From contig DATDFQ010000056.1 of NCBI GenBank assembly GCA_036522515.1, forward strand, positions 1-64,000: 64,000 nucleotides of DNA, given 5' to 3'. A model generated the notes under the pieces. It was not told where the DNA came from, did no database searches, and saw only the letters and a list, made by a program, of their open reading frames with translations. The first letter of the stretch is position 1; the number at the start of each line of letters is the position of its first letter. The translations under genes and the position numbers were made by a program. Source of the stretch: Bacteroidota bacterium. Its GTDB lineage: Bacteria > Bacteroidota > Ignavibacteria > UBA10030 > SZUA-254. Below, one piece after another: positions 16,777 through 25,135 of this stretch.

Positions 16777-18972
16777 ATGAGGAAATTGTTCTTGCTGGCA
16801 ATCGCCGGAGCATGCATCGCTGTTGCGATCGTCTTTGGACTCCGGAATTCCACCAATGCGTCGAGCCACCGGGAAGCGCCCATTATCAGCGCCGACCCCC
16901 TTGCCGACAACACCGATTTGTACGCCTACCGGAATCCGTATGACACAAGCGTCGTCACGATCGTGGCAAACTATATCCCGCTCGAACTCCCGGAAGGCGG
17001 TCCCAACTATGCGTCGTTCGGGGAGGGCATCCTGTATGAAATTCACATAAAGAATAAGACCACCGTCGGCCCTTTGGGGAGTGCCGGGGATGATATCACC
17101 TACCGGTTCACTTTCACCAAACAAAATGAAGATTCCTCGACCTTCTTCAACATCCGTCTCGGAAAGCAAAATCTCAAGACGACGTTCGTGTGCGACAAGA
17201 GTGTCAATGGCGGCGGCTTTTCACAGATCGCCAGCGGCTCTGTTCCTCCCAACAACATCGGGCCCCGTTCAATCGAGACCGGAGTGGGACTCAACACAAC
17301 CTACGGCGCGCTCGTAGCGAATTCGATCGTGACGGCGGGATCCGGAGAGAAGATTTTCTGCGGGCCGCGCGACGATCCCTTCTTTGTCGATCTGGGCGGC
17401 GTCTTCGATCTGGGTCAAACGCGCAGCACCTTCGGAACCGATCCCGGGAATGCCGCCAATGCCCGCGATGCGGTCGCCGGTTTCAATACACACGCGATCG
17501 TGATGAACATTCCGATCAGCGTGCTGCAGAAGGACGGGAAGACGGTCGATCAGGCCGCCAATATTCTTGATCCCGATTTTGTGATCGGAGTGTGGGCCTC
17601 CGCCAGCAGACAACGTATCCGCACTCTGTCGCTGACCGGCGGTCCGCCGGTAGAGTCGGGACCGTGGGTCCAGGTTTCGCGCCTCGGAATGCCGCTGACG
17701 AATGAAGTGATCATCCCGCTGGGTCAGAAGGATTACTGGAACGCCGTCTCTCCGTACAGCGCCGAGGAGCAGGGGTTCGTCGATTACTTCGCCAACCCGG
17801 AGCTCGCGCTCTACATGGACTCGACTCTCTATGCCGCCGCCATCCCTTCCTTCGCGTCGCTCCAGATACAGTCGCAGTCGTATCCGGCGGTCGGAGTCAT
17901 CCCGGGTTACTCGACCCCCGGCTTCAATTTCTATAACTTCCACGACGGCGCATGGGCGGTCACGAAGCTCGCGAGTCCGCCGAACCTTTCAGGCACAGCG
18001 TTCGCCGCCGGCGTTCAGCCCTCGCTGGTCGACAGCGGAAAACCCCGCCTCGTCGACATCTATCCGATCTTCTACTTCGGTGTTCCGAATCTCATTCCCT
18101 ACCAGCTCGCGACCGGCAAGGACGGCGGACCGCTCGATACCGGCAAGGCGTTTATCAACAATTTCCTGCCGATCACCCTCGACAATGGAAAGTTATATGG
18201 CGGGGACTTGCTTCGCCTGAACATGGCGACTCCGGTGACGCCTCGCGGCACGTCGGAATACAATCAGTACGCCGGGATGGGCCTCATCAGGGCGGCCGTT
18301 CTCGGTTTGACCGCCGCGCCCTACAACACGAGCAAGAATCTTGAGGCGATACCTCATATGGACGGGTTCCCGAACGGACGACGGCTCGAAGACGATGTGA
18401 CAACCATCGAGCTCCAGGCGGTCGGCGGGCTGGTTCTTGCAGCGGTCGGCCTGCCGTTTAACGATGCCGTCGCGGGCGATTATTCCGACCTCGCCTCCGG
18501 TGCTCTCGTCGGGCATCTGTTGTACAACGCCGGGCCGACACAGAACGACGTGCCGTTCCAATCGACGTTCCCGTATCTCGCCGATCCCCACCGCGGATGG
18601 GACTACGTGAAGCAACTGACTGCGTCCGCGCCCGCAGGGCCGACGAGCGTCGGATCGGACTTCATGGGCCTGAGCGTGCCGAAGGCGTTCTTCATCGATC
18701 AGAACTATCCCAATCCGTTCAACCCTTCGACGACGATAAAGTATCATCTCTCGGGGACCGACCAGGTCACTCTCAAGGTGTTCAATGAGGCCGGTCAGGA
18801 AGTTGCCACACTGGTCGACGCCCGGCAGAATCCGGGAACCTATTCGGTTAATTGGGATGCGGCTGTCGGCGGCGGGAACGGAAAAGCGGGTCTGGCGAGC
18901 GGTGTCTACTTCTATAGGCTGCAGGTCGGCAGTTCGATCCTCCCCGCCAAGAAGGCAATGTTGATAAAGTAA
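16777..18972 (+). CDS. DUF4331 protein with T9SS sorting domain (copy B)
   Basis: A 731-residue paralogue of the preceding protein, alignable end to end: SSHREAPIISADPLADNTDLYAY, NNFLPITLDNGKLYGGDLLRLN, HMDGFPNGRRLEDDVTTIELQA. It has an N-terminal signal peptide (LFLLAIAGACIAVAIVFGL) and the same C-terminal sorting domain (NYPNPFNPSTTIKYHL ... KKAMLIK), with a small Gly-rich insertion (VGGGNGKAG) there. An old tandem duplication is the simplest explanation, since substitutions are spread through the whole length. Exported through Sec then probably T9SS; activity unknown. Confidence 0.9.
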   Translation: MRKLFLLAIAGACIAVAIVFGLRNSTNASSHREAPIISADPLADNTDLYAYRNPYDTSVVTIVANYIPLELPEGGPNYASFGEGILYEIHIKNKTTVGPLGSAGDDITYRFTFTKQNEDSSTFFNIRLGKQNLKTTFVCDKSVNGGGFSQIASGSVPPNNIGPRSIETGVGLNTTYGALVANSIVTAGSGEKIFCGPRDDPFFVDLGGVFDLGQTRSTFGTDPGNAANARDAVAGFNTHAIVMNIPISVLQKDGKTVDQAANILDPDFVIGVWASASRQRIRTLSLTGGPPVESGPWVQVSRLGMPLTNEVIIPLGQKDYWNAVSPYSAEEQGFVDYFANPELALYMDSTLYAAAIPSFASLQIQSQSYPAVGVIPGYSTPGFNFYNFHDGAWAVTKLASPPNLSGTAFAAGVQPSLVDSGKPRLVDIYPIFYFGVPNLIPYQLATGKDGGPLDTGKAFINNFLPITLDNGKLYGGDLLRLNMATPVTPRGTSEYNQYAGMGLIRAAVLGLTAAPYNTSKNLEAIPHMDGFPNGRRLEDDVTTIELQAVGGLVLAAVGLPFNDAVAGDYSDLASGALVGHLLYNAGPTQNDVPFQSTFPYLADPHRGWDYVKQLTASAPAGPTSVGSDFMGLSVPKAFFIDQNYPNPFNPSTTIKYHLSGTDQVTLKVFNEAGQEVATLVDARQNPGTYSVNWDAAVGGGNGKAGLASGVYFYRLQVGSSILPAKKAMLIK

Positions 18973-19081
18973 TGTGTAACCTTACGCAGATGGTGAAAGC
19001 TCCGGCTACTGGTTCCCCATGGGGACAAGATATGGTGATGATGGGGCCGGAGCTTCCCACCTGTTTTCGAAACGGACAAAT

Positions 19082-20422
19082 ATGAAACAATCCTCCAAAA
19101 TAGTCATTGCAATTCTTGTCGTCACCGGGCTCGGCGTGGCGGCGTACTTTGCGCTGTTGAAGCGGAACTCCGGACCTGAGATCCCGTCCCTCAGTCTGAG
19201 AGGGGGGAGCGCCAATGCCTCGACCGAATTCCTCAACGCGCAGAAGGCGGTGGAGTATTATCGCGACGAAATCCGAAAGCATCCCGAGACCGTGAAGAAC
19301 TATCTCGAGCTCGCCCAGTTGTACCTGCAGGAAGCGCGTGTCACCGGACGGCACCATGAGTATATGCCGAAGGCGAGGTATCTGATCGACGAGGCCCTCA
19401 ACCGCGATCCGCAGAACTTTGACGCGCGGATGATCAAAGGAACGATGTTGATGACGATGCATCACTTCGGAGAGGCAAGAGAGCTCGCCGAGGATGCCGT
19501 GAAGCAGAATCCTCACAGTGCCATCGGATATGGTGTCCTTTGCGACGCGCTCGTGGAATCGGGGCGGTATGAGGAAGCTGTCAAAACCTGCGACCGGATG
19601 CTCAGCGTTCGGCCGGATCTCCGGTCCTATGCCCGCGCCTCATACCTGCGCGAACTGCACGGAGACAATCCGGGAGCTGTTGAAGCCATGAAGATGGCCG
19701 CCGATGCCGGGGTCTACGGTCAGGAGAACCGTGCCTGGGCGCTCTACAACCTGGGGAAGCTCTTCCTGAACCAGGGCAACCTGGATACGGCGGCGTACAT
19801 CTTCAAAGGGATTCTGGAGGAGCGTCCCGACTATGCCTATGCGATGAGCGGCCTGGCACAGGTTAGGCGGGCGAAGGGAGAGACACAGGAAGCGGTCGAG
19901 CTGGTCACGAAGGCCTACCAGCAAACCCCGGAACATATTTTTGTCGAGCAATTGGCCGACATCTACCGCGCGACGGGCCAGACGCAGAGCGCCGACGGCG
20001 TGGCGAAGATCGTGCTGCAAGCGTTCGAACAGCATGAGAAGGATGGATGGAACATCAACAGGGAATACGCGATGTTCTGCGCGAACCACGGGATGAATCT
20101 TAAGGAAGCGCTCGACCGCGCGAAGAAGGAGTTTGACCTACGCCCCGACAATATCGATGTTCTGGAAACGTATGCCTGGACGCTCTACAAGAACGGCAAG
20201 GGAGCTGAGGCGGTACCATATATAGAGAAGGCGATGCGCCTCCGGACGAGGAGCTTCAATCTCCACTATCACGCCGGCGCCATTTACGCCGCGGCGGGCA
20301 TCAAGGATAGCGCGGATGCGTACTTCGCGAGGGCGAAGAATGAAAACCGATTTGTGAATGTGTTTTGTCCGGATGTGAATCAGCAGATGAAGAATTCTCC
20401 CGGAATCGCGGGGAATCAATAA
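19082..20422 (+). CDS. Membrane-anchored tetratricopeptide repeat protein
   Basis: A 446-residue protein with one N-terminal transmembrane or signal-anchor helix (IVIAILVVTGLGVAAYFALL) and then about ten TPR-like helical pairs (KNYLELAQLYLQEAR, IGYGVLCDALVESGRYEEAVKTCDRML, AWALYNLGKLFLNQGNLDTA, LETYAWTLYKNGKGAEAVPYIEKAM). ATG 19082 is preferred over an upstream in-frame ATG because the anchor helix follows directly. It sits between the DUF4331 pair and the metal permease with the same orientation, and TPR proteins of this kind usually scaffold partner proteins. Precise role unknown. Confidence 0.85.
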   Translation: MKQSSKIVIAILVVTGLGVAAYFALLKRNSGPEIPSLSLRGGSANASTEFLNAQKAVEYYRDEIRKHPETVKNYLELAQLYLQEARVTGRHHEYMPKARYLIDEALNRDPQNFDARMIKGTMLMTMHHFGEARELAEDAVKQNPHSAIGYGVLCDALVESGRYEEAVKTCDRMLSVRPDLRSYARASYLRELHGDNPGAVEAMKMAADAGVYGQENRAWALYNLGKLFLNQGNLDTAAYIFKGILEERPDYAYAMSGLAQVRRAKGETQEAVELVTKAYQQTPEHIFVEQLADIYRATGQTQSADGVAKIVLQAFEQHEKDGWNINREYAMFCANHGMNLKEALDRAKKEFDLRPDNIDVLETYAWTLYKNGKGAEAVPYIEKAMRLRTRSFNLHYHAGAIYAAAGIKDSADAYFARAKNENRFVNVFCPDVNQQMKNSPGIAGNQ

Positions 20423-20425
20423 ACT

Positions 20426-20493
20426 GTCATCCTGAGCGCCTATTTGTCATCCTGAGTCCCGCCTGCGCGGGATAAACTTCGCGAAGGATCTCC
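20426..20493. repeat. GTCATCCTGAG palindrome family, degenerate copy
   Basis: Two starts of the GTCATCCTGAG element (20426 and 20446) precede a GCGAAGGATCTCC segment; the right half is missing. Intact copies are at 28251, 53871 and 57663. Confidence 0.6.
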
Positions 20494-20503
20494 AACCCAA
20501 AAA

Positions 20504-22747
20504 ATGACAAAAAAACTTTCATATCTCCTCTTCCTGCTTCTCGCGATCGCAGGAATCTCCCAGAGTCATCCTCTCGGGATCTTCAGCATCAACCGGTACA
20601 CCAGAATCGAACCCGGACGTGGGGCGATCCGGCTCGTTTATGTGATGGATGTCGCGGAGATTCCGTCAATCCAGGAGTTCACGAAGATCGATGCCAATCA
20701 TGACGGAGTTGCCGACGAACAGGAGCGGAACCGTTATGCGGAGGCAAAGCTTGCGGAGATCGCAGGAGCGTTCCGGCTCTCCGTTGATGGAACGCAGGTC
20801 GAGGCACATCCGATCGTGCATGAGTTGTCATTTCCCGAAGGTCAGGGCGGGTTGAAAACCACCCGGCTGACGTCGATATTCGAAGCTCCGCTCTCAGGAG
20901 AGAGCCGCACGCACGACGTTTCCTTCCTCGATCACAATTTCGACGACCGGATCGGATGGAAGGAAATCGTTGTTCGCCCACTTTCCGGCGCCGAACTCGA
21001 GCAATCATCCGTCGGGACGGACGATCTTACGGACGAGTTGCGGAACTATCCTGCCGACCGGATTTCGAATCCCGTCAAGATTTCCGAGGCGAAGATTCGA
21101 TTTTCACCCGGGAATTCATCGGCAGATTTCTCGGTTGCGTCGATGACCCGGAAGGTCATTTCCCGGACCAAAGACGGGTTTGCGGAATTGATTTCTCCGA
21201 AAGAGCTGAGCGGACCGGTAATGCTCTTCTCGTTACTGATCGCCTTTATCCTTGGAGCGGGACATGCTCTCACGCCGGGCCACGGCAAGACGATCGTGGC
21301 CGCGTATCTTGTCGGGTCGCGGGGCACCGCAAAACACGCCGCCTTCCTCGGACTGACGGTGACCGCAACTCACACGATCGGCGTGTTCCTCATGGGGCTT
21401 ATAGCGCTCTTCGCATCCCGCTACATCCTTCCAGAAAATTTATTTCCCTGGCTTGGGATGGTATCGGGCCTCATCGTGGTGGGGATCGGTCTCTCGCTGG
21501 CCCGGAAACGCATTCGCCTGGCTCGTGGCAAGACGCAGCCGGAGGATGGGCATCCCGTTCATGAACACGGTGAGGGTCACGATCATGTTCATACTCACGA
21601 TCATGCTCATTCGCACCATCACGAGGGGAGCCATGCGCACAATCATCTTCCGCCCGGGGCCGACGGGACGCCTGTTACATGGAAGAGTTTGCTCGCCCTC
21701 GGAGTGTCGGGCGGAATGCTTCCATGTCCCTCTGCGATCGTCGTCCTGCTCAGCGCTGTCGCGCTAGGACGCATCGGGTTTGGATTGCTTCTCATTGTCT
21801 CGTTCAGCGTCGGGCTCGCCGGTGTGCTGACGGGGATCGGGCTTCTCATGGTGTACGCGCGGCGCTTTTTTGAGCGGTTCAACACGACAGGAAGGCTGGC
21901 TCGCTGGCTTCCCGTGGGAAGCGCGCTGATAGTAACCGTGGCGGGGCTTGTCATCACGTTTCAGGCATTCGCTCAAACGGGCATCCATCTGCCTGTGGAT
22001 TTTTGGGGTTCCTCAACTCCCCTGAGGACCGGATCGCTCTCTGTCCTCGGGCTGGGTTTTGTTCTCGGACTCAAGCATGCTCTCGATGCGGACCATCTTG
22101 TGGCGGTCTCCACGATCGTGAGCGAGAGGAAGGGGCTCGTAAGCGCTTCGCTTGTCGGAGCCCTCTGGGGTCTCGGTCATACGGCATCGCTTCTGATCGT
22201 GGGCCTTCTTGTCATTCTCTTCCGAGTTCAAATACCCGACCGGGTTGCCATGGGGATGGAATTTGCGGTAGCCATCATGCTCGTCATTCTCGGTGCCAAC
22301 TTGCTCCGAAAACTCCGGAAGGGCGCGACTCTCCATCTTCATACTCATACGCATCACCACCACCTGCATATCCATCCGCATCTTCATGAACCGGCGGCTG
22401 CGCACGGCCACCCTCACGGAGCGGCGGGTCATCATGCAGTGAAGACATCCAGAAAACCGTTTCTGATCGGAATGGTACATGGAATGGCAGGAAGCGCGGC
22501 GCTCATGCTCGTCGTCCTCGCGGCGATTTCCTCCAGAATGGTGGCCCTGCTATACATCGCTATTTTTGGATTTGGGTCGGTGGGCGGGATGTTCCTCATG
22601 AGCGCACTGATCAGTGTTCCATTTGCGATCACTGCGAAGCATGACGGCATCAACAAAATCGTCCAGACCACGGCGGGAGTGGTGAGCGTCGGCTTCGGAT
22701 TATTCCTGGTCTGGCAGATCGGGTTTTCGGAGGGATTCCTGCTGTAG
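20504..22747 (+). CDS. Double nickel/cobalt permease fusion (NicO/RcnA-like plus UreH/NiCoT-like)
   Basis: A 747-residue membrane protein. A signal peptide is followed by a periplasmic N-terminal domain (about 21-225, mature start HPLGIFSINRYTRI) carrying an EF-hand-like loop, DANHDGVADEQE at 63-74. The first permease unit (about 235-490) has the NicO motif GHALTPGHGK at 253-262 and a His-rich cytosolic or exposed loop at 350-381. The second unit (about 508-747) has the GLKHALDADH signature (522-531), the HxxxxDH metal site of NiCoT permeases, with another His-rich loop at 611-644. The likely role is Ni/Co transport, import or efflux undecided. It follows the DUF4331-TPR genes and abuts a tRNA gene at its stop. 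Confidence 0.85.
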   Translation: MTKKLSYLLFLLLAIAGISQSHPLGIFSINRYTRIEPGRGAIRLVYVMDVAEIPSIQEFTKIDANHDGVADEQERNRYAEAKLAEIAGAFRLSVDGTQVEAHPIVHELSFPEGQGGLKTTRLTSIFEAPLSGESRTHDVSFLDHNFDDRIGWKEIVVRPLSGAELEQSSVGTDDLTDELRNYPADRISNPVKISEAKIRFSPGNSSADFSVASMTRKVISRTKDGFAELISPKELSGPVMLFSLLIAFILGAGHALTPGHGKTIVAAYLVGSRGTAKHAAFLGLTVTATHTIGVFLMGLIALFASRYILPENLFPWLGMVSGLIVVGIGLSLARKRIRLARGKTQPEDGHPVHEHGEGHDHVHTHDHAHSHHHEGSHAHNHLPPGADGTPVTWKSLLALGVSGGMLPCPSAIVVLLSAVALGRIGFGLLLIVSFSVGLAGVLTGIGLLMVYARRFFERFNTTGRLARWLPVGSALIVTVAGLVITFQAFAQTGIHLPVDFWGSSTPLRTGSLSVLGLGFVLGLKHALDADHLVAVSTIVSERKGLVSASLVGALWGLGHTASLLIVGLLVILFRVQIPDRVAMGMEFAVAIMLVILGANLLRKLRKGATLHLHTHTHHHHLHIHPHLHEPAAAHGHPHGAAGHHAVKTSRKPFLIGMVHGMAGSAALMLVVLAAISSRMVALLYIAIFGFGSVGGMFLMSALISVPFAITAKHDGINKIVQTTAGVVSVGFGLFLVWQIGFSEGFLL

Positions 22748-22825
22748 TGGTGGACGCTGCTGGGTTCGAACCAGCGACCCCCGCCTTGTAAGGGCGGTGC
22801 TCTGAACCAGCTGAGCTAAGCGTCC
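22748..22825 (-). tRNA. tRNA-Val(TAC) with encoded CCA
   Basis: Minus-strand cloverleaf: acceptor GGACGCT/AGCGTCC, D-arm GCTC/GAGC, anticodon stem CCGCC/GGCGG with loop CTTACAA (anticodon TAC), T-arm GCTGG/CCAGC with TTCGAAC. The discriminator A (22751) is followed by CCA (22750-22748). The 3' end touches the stop codon of the permease gene on the other strand. Confidence 0.96.
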
Positions 22826-23069
22826 GGGAATGACTTAAGAACACACGATCCGGGGCTGCCTAAGTAACCTCCACCTTTCGTAACAAACCACCCCTCTTCG
22901 CGTACCAAAGATAGCATATTGGCGCGACCATCGCAAACGACCGCCTTCTCCAGACCCTCTATTTCCTTGGGTTTTAGGAAAAATCTTGGTACATTTGTGC
23001 CGGGGAGGCGCTGATCCACCGGCAAAAATCTGTTACTCATCACACAATTACGCGAAAGAACAGTACATC

Positions 23070-25121
23070 ATGAACAAGTTCATCCTCTCTCTCCTTACTA
23101 TCGCCAGCTTCCTGGTCGCCCCGTTTGCCCTGTATGGTCAGGACGGACAGGCATTGGACGCGACCGACCCGCTTGTTTCTCACATCGATACCAGTGTGAA
23201 GCCCGGGGAAGATTTCTTCCTCTATGCAAACGGAAAATGGTTTAAGGAAAATCCGATTCCTTCAAGCGAGCAGAGCAACGGACTCTGGCAGTTGATCCAG
23301 GATACGATCAATGCGCAGGTTCGCGATGTGTGTGAGTCGTCCGCCAGATTGACAAACGCGGAGAAGGGGAGCAACAAGCAGAAGATCGGGGATTTCTTCC
23401 TCACCGGAATGGACAGCGTCGCGCTCAACAAGAGGGGGATCGAGGATCTCAAGAGCGACTTTGACATGATCGACGGAATCAAGGATACGAAGGGCGTCAT
23501 GCAGGCAGCCGCATATGTTCACGCCGTCTCCGGCTCCCCGATGTTCGGATTTGGCGTCGGCCAGGACGATAAGATCAGCAGCAAGAATGCGGTCTTTATC
23601 GTCCAGGGTGGACTGAGCCTTCCGGACCGGAATTTCTATTTCGACAAAGACGCCCGGACGGTGATGATCCGTGGAAAATTCGCCGAACACGTCGGGAACA
23701 TGTTCAAGATCATGGGCTATGACGAGGCAGCGGCGGGGAACGCGTCCGAGAGACTCGTCAAGATGGAAACGGCCATCGCGGAGAAATGCCGCAAGCGGGA
23801 GGACACGCGCGACCCGGTGAAGAACTACAATAAGATGTCCTTCAAGCAATTGACCGAGTCGACCCCCAACCTCGACTGGAGTACCTTTATGGACGGAGTC
23901 GGGTTGAAGCAGGTCGACACCGTGGTCGTGGGTCAACCCGAATTCCTCACCGGAATGAACGACTATATCAAATCGTTTCCCCTGGACGACTGGAAGATCT
24001 ACCTCAAGTTCCATCTTGTGCGGGGTCTGGCTCGTTACATGGACGATAAGACCTATAAAGAGGCGTTCAGTTTCTATTCCACCGTCCTCCGCGGAGTTCC
24101 GGAACCGAAGCCGCGATGGAAACGCGTTGTCGAGCAGACAAACGGATCCCTCGGTGAGCTGATCGGCCAGGTCTATGTCGCCGAATATTTGCCGAAAGGA
24201 ACGAAAGAAAAGCTCATGGAGATCGGTAATGCGATCAAGAGCGTCTATGCCGAGCGGATCAAGGCCCTGGACTGGATGAGCGATGCGACGAAGCAAAAGG
24301 CCCTCCAGAAGCTGAGCACCATCATGATGAAGGTGGGCTATCCGGACAAGTGGAAGGACCTGAGCAGCCTGGAGGTCGATCGTTCATCGTACGTCCACAA
24401 CGTGAAGAACGCGAACCGGTGGAGATTCGACTACGACATCGCGAAGTACGGGAAGCCGGTGGACCGCACGGAGTGGGGAATGGAACCGCAGACCTACAAC
24501 GCGTACTACAATCCCTCCAACAATGAAATCGTCGTGCCGGGATGCAATATCATCGTCCCCGGATACGAACGAAAGCTGGCGGACGATGCGCTTCTCTACT
24601 CCGTGATCGGAGGATCGACCTTCGGTCACGAGATTACGCATGGATTCGACGACCAGGGAAGCAAGTACGATGACCAGGGAAACCTGAACAACTGGTGGGA
24701 GCCGGAGGACAGCGCAAAGTTTTATACGAGAACCAGGATGATCGTCAAACAATACAACGAATATAGCCCGGTCGATACCCTCCATATCAACGGCGAACTG
24801 ACGCAAGGGGAGAACATCGCCGATCTCGGAGGCATCATGATGGGATACGAGGCCTTCAAAAAGACAGACCAGTGGACGAAGCATCAGGTGATCGCAGGCC
24901 TCGACCCGGCCCATCGTTTCTTCCTCGGGTACGCGCTTGCGTGGATGGTCAACGAACGGCCCGAGGCGGTTGCCAATCAGATCAAGAGCAACGAGCATTC
25001 TCCCGCGAAATACCGCGTCATCGGCCCTTTAACCGACATGCCGGAATTTGACGCGACATTCGGTATCAAAGAGGGAGATCCGATGTGGCGCTCCGAAGCG
25101 CAGAAAGTGAAGATCTGGTAA
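23070..25121 (+). CDS. M13 family zinc endopeptidase (PepO/neprilysin-like)
   Basis: A 683-residue secreted metallopeptidase. A signal peptide (MNKFILSLLTIASFLVAPFALYGQ) is followed by the M13 N-terminal all-helical domain (VKPGEDFFLYANGKW) and the catalytic domain with zinc motif HEITH (His520, Glu521, His524), the third ligand Glu581 in ENIADLGG, and the NAYYNPSNNEIVVPG substrate-binding strand. All catalytic residues are present and length is normal. ATG 23070 is chosen because the signal peptide follows. It probably degrades peptides in the periplasm or outside. It converges with the PqqD-M50-HlyD gene (14 nt apart). Confidence 0.94.
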   Translation: MNKFILSLLTIASFLVAPFALYGQDGQALDATDPLVSHIDTSVKPGEDFFLYANGKWFKENPIPSSEQSNGLWQLIQDTINAQVRDVCESSARLTNAEKGSNKQKIGDFFLTGMDSVALNKRGIEDLKSDFDMIDGIKDTKGVMQAAAYVHAVSGSPMFGFGVGQDDKISSKNAVFIVQGGLSLPDRNFYFDKDARTVMIRGKFAEHVGNMFKIMGYDEAAAGNASERLVKMETAIAEKCRKREDTRDPVKNYNKMSFKQLTESTPNLDWSTFMDGVGLKQVDTVVVGQPEFLTGMNDYIKSFPLDDWKIYLKFHLVRGLARYMDDKTYKEAFSFYSTVLRGVPEPKPRWKRVVEQTNGSLGELIGQVYVAEYLPKGTKEKLMEIGNAIKSVYAERIKALDWMSDATKQKALQKLSTIMMKVGYPDKWKDLSSLEVDRSSYVHNVKNANRWRFDYDIAKYGKPVDRTEWGMEPQTYNAYYNPSNNEIVVPGCNIIVPGYERKLADDALLYSVIGGSTFGHEITHGFDDQGSKYDDQGNLNNWWEPEDSAKFYTRTRMIVKQYNEYSPVDTLHINGELTQGENIADLGGIMMGYEAFKKTDQWTKHQVIAGLDPAHRFFLGYALAWMVNERPEAVANQIKSNEHSPAKYRVIGPLTDMPEFDATFGIKEGDPMWRSEAQKVKIW

Positions 25122-25135
25122 GTGACTCAGCCGGG

